Positions 1-4,779 of a stretch of DNA of 5,309 nucleotides are shown here, piece after piece. A program made the position numbers and the translations under genes. The notes under the pieces were generated by a model. The model saw only the letters and a list, made by a program, of their open reading frames with translations, made no database searches and was not told where the DNA came from. The stretch's first letter is position 1. Every line of letters starts with the position of its first letter. This DNA is from Candidatus Paceibacter sp. (GTDB taxonomy: Bacteria; Patescibacteriota; Patescibacteriia; SG8-24; DYFX01): assembly GCA_020724945.1 (NCBI GenBank), contig DYFX01000066.1, positions 1-5,309 on the forward strand. Reading direction: 5' to 3'.

Positions 1-15
1 GGCCGCTCTTTCGGT

Positions 16-285
16 TCAGGCTTTCGGTTCCTCCGGCTTCGGCGCGTCGAAGCGCTGTTTCTCCCAGTTCTGCTCGACGCCGCGGATGAGGTCGCTCAAT
101 TCGCGGGCGGTGAAGCGGTTCAGGAAGACGCGCGAGACGAGCTGGCCGTGCGGCTCCTTGCCGCCGGCCTTCACGACGGCCATGAAGTCGATGACGATCT
201 CGCGTTCCTGCGCGGTCACGGACACGATGTTGGCGTAGCGGCCCTGGACGACCTCGTTCTGGGCGTCGATCTTGATTTCCGGCAT
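16..285 (-). CDS. DUF3467 family small protein
   Basis: An 89-residue soluble protein with no signal peptide or membrane segment. The pattern GRYAN (residues 15-19), followed by a V-rich strand, an acidic/aromatic DF pair (33-34), SRVFLN (51-56) and a C-terminal helix (about 58-75), matches what I know of DUF3467, a short bacterial family of unknown biochemical function. The last ten residues are Pro/Glu/Lys-rich (APKPEEPKA) and probably disordered. The ATG at 285 is the only sensible start. Upstream of it on this strand the sequence is pyrimidine-rich with no Shine-Dalgarno site. The gene is divergent from the presenilin-like gene, with about 70 bases between the two ATGs. The stop is TGA, and a 10-base direct repeat (8-17 and 21-30) spans the 3' end. 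The family call is from recall of the motif and was not searched. No function can be assigned. Confidence 0.8.
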   Translation of the reverse strand: MPEIKIDAQNEVVQGRYANIVSVTAQEREIVIDFMAVVKAGGKEPHGQLVSRVFLNRFTARELSDLIRGVEQNWEKQRFDAPKPEEPKA

Positions 286-314
286 GACGGGAGGGTGAAG
301 AGTGATACCGCCCG

Positions 315-320
315 ATCATA
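315..320 (-). promoter_or_regulatory. Candidate -10 box for the DUF3467 gene
   Basis: Read on the minus strand, 320 to 315 is TATGAT, five of six matches to the sigma-70 -10 consensus. A weak -35-like TAGCAA lies 17 bases upstream (343 to 338). Transcription would begin near 308, giving a leader of about 22 bases before the ATG at 285. The leader has no Shine-Dalgarno site; it carries CCCTCCC instead. Confidence 0.45.
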
Positions 321-338
321 CGCCGGCGCGCCCATCTT

Positions 339-347
339 TGCTACACT
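339..347 (+). promoter_or_regulatory. Extended -10 promoter for the presenilin-like gene, probably leaderless
   Basis: TGCTACACT is an extended -10 element (TGn followed by TACACT, 342-347). No good -35 is visible 16-18 bases upstream, which extended -10 promoters can tolerate. The expected transcription start is about 354-356, right at the ATG at 356, so the mRNA would have essentially no leader. There is no Shine-Dalgarno site before that ATG, which fits. Confidence 0.5.
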
Positions 348-355
348 GCATCCGT

Positions 356-1219
356 ATGCCGGACGCCCGACACCATCCCATCGCCGTGGCTCCGAAAGGG
401 GAGCAGAGGAGCATCCTGTGGCACGGGATCCTGATGTTCTTCGCGACGGGCGGGCTCGCGATCGCGGCGGCGCAGAAGGCCGGCCTCGCGGGCGGGTACG
501 CGCCCTCGGCGGCGATTTCCGTGCCGTACATCCTGACGGTCGTCCTGCTGGGCACCATCATGCTCATCCTGGCGCTCCGGACGATCCGCAAGCCGGCGCT
601 CTTCCAGGCGCTCTTCACCTTCGCGATGCTCTCGGGCGCCTGGTTCATCGCCGACATCTACCTCGAACCCGAGCTCGCGCTCGTCGCCGGCTCGCTCGTC
701 ATCCTGTCGCGCTTCGCCTGGAAATCCGTCCTGACGGCCAATCTTTCGCTCGTCATCGGCGTCGCCGGAATCGCCGCGGCCATCGCCGCGGACCTCACGC
801 CGACCGCCGTCATCGTCCTTTTGGCCGCGCTTTCCTTCTATGATATCGTGGCCGTGTACCGCACTCGGCACATGGTGAAGATGTTCCGTGCGCTCACTTC
901 GCGCGGCGTCGTCCTCGCCTTCGTCCTGCCCCCGCTCCGCCTGCGCGACATCCTCGCCCGCGCGACCGGTGAGACTCCGGGCCGCGGCATGCTGCTCGGC
1001 ACCGGCGATGTCGCCCTGCCCGCCATGCTCGCGGCCGCCGCGCTCCGCGTCGGCGTCGTCCCCGCCGTCGCGTCGCTCGCCGGCGCGGCTGCCGGGTTCG
1101 CCCTGATGTTCATGCTCTTCCTGGCCCAGCCCGCGCGCGCCCCGATGCCGGCGCTGCCGCCCATCGCGCTCGGATCCATCCTCGGCTACCTCCTCTCACT
1201 CGCCATCCTCCCCGTATGA
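356..1219 (+). CDS. Presenilin/SPP-like intramembrane aspartyl protease (peptidase family A22)
   Basis: A polytopic membrane protein of 287 residues with about nine hydrophobic segments (roughly 20-40, 56-75, 80-101, 106-119, 128-145, 148-168, 212-232, 235-257 and 266-286). The three signatures of GxGD aspartyl proteases are present in order. YD (Y162-D163) lies in segment 6 and GTGD (215-218) in segment 7. PALP (265-268) comes just before segment 9. The catalytic aspartates would be D163 and D218. This family hydrolyses peptide bonds inside membrane helices; presenilin and signal peptide peptidase are the eukaryotic members. The length matches compact archaeal homologues more than eukaryotic presenilins. 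I chose the ATG at 356 over an in-frame GTG at 302. The 18 extra residues would be non-hydrophobic, and the promoter at 339-347 would sit inside the longer ORF. The stop TGA overlaps the adk ATG (ATGA). The substrate is unknown. Confidence 0.85.
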   Translation: MPDARHHPIAVAPKGEQRSILWHGILMFFATGGLAIAAAQKAGLAGGYAPSAAISVPYILTVVLLGTIMLILALRTIRKPALFQALFTFAMLSGAWFIADIYLEPELALVAGSLVILSRFAWKSVLTANLSLVIGVAGIAAAIAADLTPTAVIVLLAALSFYDIVAVYRTRHMVKMFRALTSRGVVLAFVLPPLRLRDILARATGETPGRGMLLGTGDVALPAMLAAAALRVGVVPAVASLAGAAAGFALMFMLFLAQPARAPMPALPPIALGSILGYLLSLAILPV

Positions 1220-1968
1220 AGAAGATGAAACTCGCCGTCCTCGGGACGCAGGCCTCCGGCAAGGGCACGCAATCGCACATCCTCTCCATCACGATGGGCG
1301 TACCCGCCGTCTCGGTGGGCGACCTGCTGCGCGAACTGCAGGAGGAGGATTCGGAGCGCGGGCGCACGGCCAAGCTCGAGATGAGCAAGGGCGCGTTCGT
1401 CGACGACGACATCATCATGCCGCTCCTCAAGGAGTGGGTCGCGAAGCATCCGAAGGGCTGGATCATCGACGGCTTCCCGCGCTCGGTCGAGCAGGCCAAG
1501 AAGTGCGCGTCGTTCTTCCACCCCGACGCCGTGCTCTATCTCGAGGTCCCCGACGAGGAATCCAAGCGCCGCATCTCGTATCGCCGCATCTGCGCGAAGT
1601 GCAAGACGAATTACAACCTCATCACCCAGCCGCCGCAGAACCCGAAGGGCGTATGCGACATGTGCGGCGGCGAGCTCGTGCGGCGCGGCGACGACACGCC
1701 GGAGCTGGTCGAAGAGCGCCTGCGCCACTATCACGAGATCACCGAGCCGCTCAAGGCCTGGTTCGACGCCAAGAAGCGGCTCATCCTCGTCAACGCCAAG
1801 TCCAGCATCCCCGATGTCGCGCGCGACATCCAGCTCAAGCTGGAGGAGTTCATGCGCGCCAAGCGTGGCGCGCGCAAGTTCCGCACCTGGCTGATCGTCG
1901 CCGTTTCCGTCCTGCTCGTCGTGGCCGTGACCTTCACGATCACCGGCCGCATCATCAATTCCCGCTAG
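1216..1968 (+). CDS. adk: Adenylate kinase, zinc-LID type, with C-terminal transmembrane anchor
   Basis: Interconverts ATP + AMP and 2 ADP. The P-loop GTQASGKGT (10-18) replaces the usual GxPGSGKGT. The AMP-binding segment SVGDLLRE (33-40), GAFVDDDI (59-66) and DGFPRS (85-90) follow. The LID has four cysteines, C126xxC129 and C147xxC150, as in zinc-binding adenylate kinases, then RRGDDTPE (156-163). The catalytic part ends near residue 215, the normal family length. Beyond it are a basic stretch (RAKRGARKFR, 214-223) and a hydrophobic helix at about 224-243, ending in a short polar tail. This predicts a tail-anchored protein with the kinase in the cytoplasm (positive-inside rule). Adenylate kinases are normally soluble, so this is unusual. 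The start overlaps the protease stop by 4 bases (ATGA) with no Shine-Dalgarno site, indicating translational coupling. ATG at 1225 is an alternative start. Confidence 0.95.
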   Translation: MKKMKLAVLGTQASGKGTQSHILSITMGVPAVSVGDLLRELQEEDSERGRTAKLEMSKGAFVDDDIIMPLLKEWVAKHPKGWIIDGFPRSVEQAKKCASFFHPDAVLYLEVPDEESKRRISYRRICAKCKTNYNLITQPPQNPKGVCDMCGGELVRRGDDTPELVEERLRHYHEITEPLKAWFDAKKRLILVNAKSSIPDVARDIQLKLEEFMRAKRGARKFRTWLIVAVSVLLVVAVTFTITGRIINSR

Positions 1969-1997
1969 TTGCCGATTCCGACCGGAAAGGCTAAGCT
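1969..1997 (+). promoter_or_regulatory. Promoter for map, probably leaderless
   Basis: TTGCCG (1969-1974) and TAAGCT (1992-1997) are separated by exactly 17 bases, matching sigma-70 spacing. The -35 begins at the base after the adk stop codon. The predicted transcription start (about 2004-2007) falls on or next to the map ATG at 2007. The spacer contains a perfect 5-bp inverted repeat, TTCCG-AC-CGGAA (1976-1987), which could be an operator or chance. Confidence 0.5.
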
Positions 1998-2006
1998 CTC
2001 TTGGCT

Positions 2007-2783
2007 ATGGCCGCCACCATCTACACCCAGGATGAGATCGCGAAGCTCCGCGAAGGCGGAGCGCTTTTGAGCGCGATCTTGGGCGAGCTCTGCGCGATGG
2101 TGAAGCCTGGCGTCTCGACGGCGGAGCTCGACCGGCACGCCGAGAAGCGCATGCGCGACGCCGGCGGCGAACCGTCCTTCAAGGGCTACAAGGCCGGCGG
2201 TCCGACGCCGTTCAACGGCACGGTCTGCACCTCCATCAACGACGAGGTCGTCCACGCGCCGCCGCACCCCGGCCGCGTCCTCAAGGAGGGCGACATCATC
2301 TCCCTCGACATCGGACTTCGCTACAAGGGCCTCTGCACCGACATGGCCGTTTCGTTGCCGGTCGGACAGGTCTCCGAGAGGGCGCTCAAGCTCATCCGCG
2401 TCACCAAGGAAGCGCTCATGGCCGGCGTCGATGTCATCCGCCCCGGCGGCAGGATCCGCGAGATCGGCCAGGCCATCCAGCCGGTCGTCGAACGCGCCGG
2501 TTTCGGCGTCGTCCGCGCCCTGGTCGGCCACGGCGTCGGCCACCATGTCCACGAGGAGCCGAGCGTCCCGAACTACGACGATCCGGACATGCCCAAGGTC
2601 ACGATGAAGGAGGGGATGGTCCTCGCCATCGAGCCGATGGTCACCATGGGGTCGTGGGAGGTCGATCTCGAGTCCGACGATTGGACCTTCACGACCGACG
2701 ACGGCGGCCTCGCCGCCCACTGGGAACTCACCGTCGCCGTCGCCAAGGACGGCTACGAGATCTTGACCCCGCTGCCGATTTAA
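2007..2783 (+). CDS. map: Type I methionine aminopeptidase
   Basis: Removes the initiator methionine from nascent cytosolic proteins. It has 258 residues, the usual type I length, with no N-terminal extension. The five metal ligands of the pita-bread fold are visible: D101 (SLDIG), D112 (CTDMA), H175 (GHGVGH), E209 (AIEPM) and E240 (HWELT). Supporting motifs are NDEVVH (78-83) and HEEPSVPNY (182-190). Two local departures exist. The VHGIP-type loop reads VHAPPHPGR, and the usual FEHT around the last ligand reads WELT; the metal ligands themselves are intact. I chose ATG at 2007 because the promoter places the transcript start there. An in-frame TTG at 2001 would add only two residues. The neighbour order adk-map recalls the spc operon. 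map is separated from adk by 38 bases and appears to have its own promoter. Confidence 0.96.
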   Translation: MAATIYTQDEIAKLREGGALLSAILGELCAMVKPGVSTAELDRHAEKRMRDAGGEPSFKGYKAGGPTPFNGTVCTSINDEVVHAPPHPGRVLKEGDIISLDIGLRYKGLCTDMAVSLPVGQVSERALKLIRVTKEALMAGVDVIRPGGRIREIGQAIQPVVERAGFGVVRALVGHGVGHHVHEEPSVPNYDDPDMPKVTMKEGMVLAIEPMVTMGSWEVDLESDDWTFTTDDGGLAAHWELTVAVAKDGYEILTPLPI

Positions 2784-2790
2784 GGATTCT
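2763..2790 (+). promoter_or_regulatory. Possible promoter for ruvX
   Basis: TTGACC (2763-2768, five of six matches to the -35 consensus) lies in the last codons of map. GATTCT (2785-2790) follows after a 16-base spacer. The -10 match is weak (three of six). Transcription would start near 2797, leaving a short leader containing the AGGAGG site. Confidence 0.3.
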
Positions 2791-2810
2791 CCCCTGAACG
2801 GGGCAGGAGG
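2791..2810 (+). promoter_or_regulatory. ruvX ribosome binding site next to a small hairpin
   Basis: AGGAGG (2805-2810) sits 9 bases before the ATG at 2820 and fixes that start. It is the clearest canonical Shine-Dalgarno site in the window; only AAAGGAG before 4152 is comparable. Just upstream, CCCC (2791-2794) can pair with GGGG (2800-2803). CTCC (2789-2792) could alternatively pair with the GGAG of the site, a possible but unproven occlusion. Confidence 0.7.
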
Positions 2811-2819
2811 GCCGATTCT

Positions 2820-3242
2820 ATGAATGTCTTAGCCATCGACCATGGCTCCAAGCGCGTCGGGCTCGCCGACGGATCGACCGAGACGGGCACCGCCGCGCCG
2901 CTCGAGATCCTCCGCCACGGGGGCGAGGCGGCCCTGATCGAGGACATCAAGGCCGTCATCAAGGGCGAACGCATCGATCAGGTGATCGTCGGCTTGCCGT
3001 ACTCGACCGACGGGTCCTCCTCGTCGCAGACCGATGCCGTCCGCGCGTTCGCGGCGAAGCTGGAGGGGGCGGTCGATGTCCCGGTCGTCCTCGAAGACGA
3101 GCGCCTTTCCAGCCGCGAGATCGAGGCCCACATGAACGCGATGGGGGGAAGGAAGGCCTGGAAGGCTTCCGGCCTCGACCGCGACACCGCGGCCGCCACG
3201 CTCTTCCTGCAGACCTATCTCGACAGGCTGAAAACAGAATGA
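2820..3242 (+). CDS. ruvX: Holliday junction resolvase-like RuvX/YqgF
   Basis: A 140-residue RNase H-fold nuclease of the YqgF/RuvX family. The family is essential or near-essential in many bacteria and is linked to Holliday-junction resolution and to 16S rRNA 5'-end processing; which role applies here cannot be read from sequence. Family motifs in order: AIDHGSKRVGLA (5-16) with catalytic D7, VIVGLPYS (55-62), the acidic-basic motif EDERLSS (92-98) with E94, and LDRDTAAATLFLQTYLD (119-135) with D122. All three expected acidic residues are present and the length is normal. The start is set by a strong AGGAGG site 9 bases upstream. It lies 36 bases after map and is followed by the hairpin-rich gap before recO. 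The stop TGA runs directly into eight Ts. Confidence 0.95.
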   Translation: MNVLAIDHGSKRVGLADGSTETGTAAPLEILRHGGEAALIEDIKAVIKGERIDQVIVGLPYSTDGSSSSQTDAVRAFAAKLEGAVDVPVVLEDERLSSREIEAHMNAMGGRKAWKASGLDRDTAAATLFLQTYLDRLKTE

Positions 3243-3244
3243 TT

Positions 3245-3264
3245 TTTTTTGCGACCGCAAAAAA
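3245..3264. repeat. A/T-arm inverted repeat after ruvX
   Basis: TTTTTTGC (3245-3252) pairs perfectly with GCAAAAAA (3257-3264) around GACC. The run of eight Ts (3243-3250) starts directly after the ruvX stop. The T-run precedes the stem on the plus strand, so this is not a standard plus-strand terminator. Confidence 0.7.
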
Positions 3265-3285
3265 CACCTTGAACCGCCATCAAGG
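3259..3285 (-). terminator. Minus-strand terminator-like hairpin plus T-run
   Basis: Read on the minus strand, CCTTGA-loop-TCAAGG (3285 to 3267, 6-bp perfect stem, 7-base loop) is followed after two bases by six Ts (3264 to 3259). This has the shape of an intrinsic terminator for leftward transcription. No minus-strand gene lies upstream of it, so its use is unclear. On the plus strand the same hairpin has no T-run after it. Confidence 0.3.
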
Positions 3286-3301
3286 CTGGGCCTGCCCAGC
3301 C
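3284..3301. repeat. GC-rich inverted repeat
   Basis: GGCTGGGC (3284-3291) and GCCCAGCC (3294-3301) form a perfect 8-bp stem around CT. The innermost pairs would open in RNA to give a six-base loop on a 6-bp stem. It shares two bases with the preceding hairpin. Confidence 0.7.
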
Positions 3302-3333
3302 GCGAAGGAGGAGCGGCCGACACGCGATAGGGA

Positions 3334-3352
3334 AGACAGGCTCGGCCTGTCT
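3334..3352. repeat. Inverted repeat upstream of recO
   Basis: AGACAGGC (3334-3341) and GCCTGTCT (3345-3352) form a perfect 8-bp stem with the loop TCG. An alternative stem, CTGTC (3347-3351) with GACAG (3357-3361), shares bases with it, so two mutually exclusive structures are possible just before recO. Confidence 0.7.
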
Positions 3353-3380
3353 GACCGACAGCGGGTCGGGTAAGCGACGT

Positions 3381-4142
3381 ATGAGTTCCACCTATCATGT
3401 CCGCGGCATCGTGCTGCGCCGCGAGACCTGGCGCGACGCCGCCCGCATGTACACCGTCTACACCCGAGAGGCCGGGAAGCTCTTGGCGGTGGGCCGCGGG
3501 ACCCGCAAGGTGCTCTCCAAGCTCGGTCCGCACCTCGAGCCGTACGGCCTCGTCGACCTGCATGTCGCGCGCGGCCGCCGCACCGAGACCCTCTGCGGCG
3601 CCATCATGGTGCGCCCGCCCGACCCGCTCGCGTCCGACGATCGCCGCTATCTCGCCGCCGCCTTCACCGCCGAGATGATCGATCACTTCGTGAAGACGGG
3701 CGACCCCGACCCCGAGCTTTGGCGCCTCATCGAGGCCTGGTTCGCCGACTTGGCATCCGTCCCGCGCGAACGCGTCGACGCGCGCCTTTCGGCCTTCGTC
3801 TGGCGCTTCATGGCGCGGCTCGGCTATCGACCGAAACTGGACGCCTGCTCCGAATGCGGCCGCCCGATCCGTTTCGGGGAGGCGCGCTTCCTGCCGGTCC
3901 CCGGCACCGCCTCCTGCGGCGCGTGCGTCCTCGATGAGCGCGCGCTCGTCGGCTGCGAGACGCTGACCCAGCGCTCCGTCGAGGCCATCTGCCGAACGCT
4001 CGATGGCGCCGCTCCGGCCCCATCCTCCGTCGAAGGGGCGGCGTTCGCCTCCGCGCTTTCCTTCATGGAAGCGCGCCTCGACCGGCCGCTGTCGAGCCTT
4101 CCGCTGGTCCGTGCTATGATGAAGGCGGAATCTTACGCGTAA
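3381..4142 (+). CDS. recO: DNA repair protein RecO
   Basis: A RecF-pathway mediator that binds single-stranded DNA and, with RecR, helps load RecA. It has 253 residues, a normal length. The N-terminal OB-fold half contains the typical opening YHVRGIVLRRETWRDAAR (5-22) and YTREAGKLLAVGRGTRK (27-43). The C-terminal helical half carries a four-cysteine zinc site, C156xxC159 and C179xxC182, as in zinc-binding RecO proteins. The ATG at 3381 begins exactly where family similarity begins. No Shine-Dalgarno site precedes it. A weak TAAGCG (3371-3376) four bases upstream resembles the -10 of map and could give a near-leaderless transcript, but this is poorly supported. A strong -10-like sequence for the next gene is embedded in its last codons. 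Confidence 0.93.
   Translation: MSSTYHVRGIVLRRETWRDAARMYTVYTREAGKLLAVGRGTRKVLSKLGPHLEPYGLVDLHVARGRRTETLCGAIMVRPPDPLASDDRRYLAAAFTAEMIDHFVKTGDPDPELWRLIEAWFADLASVPRERVDARLSAFVWRFMARLGYRPKLDACSECGRPIRFGEARFLPVPGTASCGACVLDERALVGCETLTQRSVEAICRTLDGAAPAPSSVEGAAFASALSFMEARLDRPLSSLPLVRAMMKAESYA
4112..4120 (+). promoter_or_regulatory. Extended -10 promoter inside the 3' end of recO
   Basis: TGCTATGAT is an extended -10 (TGn plus TATGAT, five of six consensus bases). No good -35 is seen 17 bases upstream. The start would be near 4127, giving a leader of about 25 bases that contains the AAAGGAG site. The recO codons overlapping it include GCT, where neighbouring genes mostly use GCC or GCG, which could reflect selection for the promoter. 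Confidence 0.5.
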
Positions 4143-4147
4143 AGGAG
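4141..4147 (+). promoter_or_regulatory. Ribosome binding site for the 4152 gene
   Basis: AAAGGAG overlaps the recO stop codon (TAA, 4140-4142) and ends 4 bases before the ATG at 4152. The spacing is short but usable, and it supports that start. Confidence 0.6.
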
Positions 4148-4151
4148 CGGT

Positions 4152-4709
4152 ATGGATCGACCCGTACCCCGACGGGGCGCCGCAAAACCCATCGCCGGCT
4201 TCGCCATCGTCCTCGGCGCCGCCCTCTTCGTCGGCGCGCTGCTGTATCTCGATACGGCCAAGAAGGAACGCGAGATGCGGATCGCGGCCGAGGAAGCGGA
4301 GCGCGCCGCCCAGGCCATTCCGGACGACGCGGTCGACCCTGCGTCGCCCGCGGTCGAAGAGGCGCGGATGACGGCATACGCGGCCGAACTCGATGGGCAT
4401 CGTTTCCAAATCGATCTCCCTGAAGGGTATTTCCTGTCCGTGAAGGCCGGGGCGTCCGGAGCGCAGTATGCGGAAGCGCTTTCGGCGTCATCCGACGGCA
4501 TCGCGCTCGTCACGATCGAGCTCGTCGCTCCGCCGGAGAGGCCGATGCCGCTCGTCGAAGAAGACGCGGAAGGGCACCGCTTCGTCCCGACGGCCGACGG
4601 GAAGGCGCGTTTCTGGCTGTCTGGAGAGGATTTCGAGGAGAGGGCGCTTCCGGGATTCGACGCCGTCGCCGCGAGCTTCAAGGCCCTGCCGTCCGAAGAC
4701 GAGACTTGA
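4152..4709 (+). CDS. Membrane-anchored protein of unknown function, paralogue 1
   Basis: I do not recognise a named family. The 185-residue product has a basic N-terminus (RPVPRRGAAK), one transmembrane helix at about 13-33, then a charged Ala/Glu/Lys/Arg-rich helix likely to be a coiled coil (about 35-56). A short acidic Pro/Ala linker and a globular domain (about 78-180) follow. By the positive-inside rule the domain is extracytoplasmic. The domain opens with ELDGHRFQIDLPEGYFL, resembling the strand-then-Pro opening of PsbP/DcrB-like folds; that comparison is only a guess. The next gene has the same plan and a similar domain, so the two look like tandem duplicates. Expression seems independent of recO, with a promoter at 4112-4120 and a ribosome site at 4141-4147. 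The stop TGA overlaps the -35 of the next promoter. Confidence 0.8.
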   Translation: MDRPVPRRGAAKPIAGFAIVLGAALFVGALLYLDTAKKEREMRIAAEEAERAAQAIPDDAVDPASPAVEEARMTAYAAELDGHRFQIDLPEGYFLSVKAGASGAQYAEALSASSDGIALVTIELVAPPERPMPLVEEDAEGHRFVPTADGKARFWLSGEDFEERALPGFDAVAASFKALPSEDET

Positions 4710-4734
4710 TGTTTTCGGCGTTTTCGGCTAGGGT
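4706..4734 (+). promoter_or_regulatory. Promoter with tandem 9-bp repeat as spacer
   Basis: TTGATG (4706-4711) and TAGGGT (4729-4734) are 17 bases apart. The spacer consists almost exactly of two copies of GTTTTCGGC (4711-4719, 4720-4728). The predicted transcription start is about 4741, coinciding with an ATG. The -10 matches only the key T, A and final T of the consensus. Confidence 0.45.
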
Positions 4735-4740
4735 GCGCCC

Positions 4741-4776
4741 ATGAACCACGCCGCACGCGCGGCACATCACGAATGA
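4741..4776 (+). CDS. Putative 11-codon leader ORF
   Basis: ATG to TGA encoding MNHAARAAHHE. Its ATG is at the predicted +1 of the promoter at 4706-4734, so it could be translated from a leaderless transcript. It is in the same frame as the gene at 4780, separated from it by one TGA and the codon CCT. It might be a leader peptide enabling reinitiation 3 bases after its stop, or no real gene at all. Confidence 0.3.
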   Translation: MNHAARAAHHE

Positions 4777-4779
4777 CCT

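Larger units (their letters stand above)
3243..3380. other. Hairpin-rich intergenic region between ruvX and recO
   Basis: 138 bases without a supportable gene, the longest gap in the window. It contains four perfect inverted repeats almost end to end (3245-3264, 3267-3285, 3284-3301, 3334-3352). There is also an orphan AAGGAGGAG (3305-3313) with no start codon at a usable distance. I see no ORF and no tRNA- or riboswitch-like consensus. It could be a structured leader for recO, a small RNA, or a dispersed palindromic repeat. Confidence 0.75.

Noticed and set aside
302..355. Upstream GTG start for the presenilin-like protein
   Set aside because: It would add 18 residues that are not hydrophobic and not family-like, it has no ribosome site, and the extended -10 promoter would fall inside the coding region.
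2001..2006. TTG start two codons upstream for map
   Set aside because: The predicted transcription start lies at about 2004-2007, and ATG is the commoner start. A purine-rich stretch at 1984-1990 keeps the TTG possible, but the difference is only two residues.
1965..2720. 251-codon minus-strand frame opposite map
   Set aside because: It is an exact shadow of the methionine aminopeptidase gene, with composition typical of reverse-complement GC-rich codons and no family motifs.
3243..3264. Intrinsic terminator for ruvX
   Set aside because: Eight Ts follow the stop codon, but no GC-rich stem precedes them. The stem that exists has the Ts as its first arm, so it is the wrong order for rightward termination.
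3305..3313. AAGGAGGAG as a ribosome site for a small gene in the gap
   Set aside because: No ATG, GTG or TTG lies at a usable distance downstream, and recO starts about 70 bases away.
3245..3352. CRISPR array
   Set aside because: The inverted repeats differ in sequence and spacing, with no repeated direct unit and no cas gene nearby.
2829..4409. A very long open frame (526 codons) on the minus strand across ruvX, the gap and recO
   Set aside because: It lies antisense to two clearly recognised genes. Its product is dominated by Arg, Gly, Asp, Ala and His with no recognisable domain, as expected from the shadow of GC-rich coding sequence. It also lacks its own ribosome site.
4774..4776. TGA recoded as an amino acid, as in some Patescibacteria (Gracilibacteria, SR1)
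   Set aside because: The DUF3467, protease, ruvX and 4152 genes all end at TGA at the expected family length or next to a following gene, so general recoding is not supported. Readthrough at this single site stays open.
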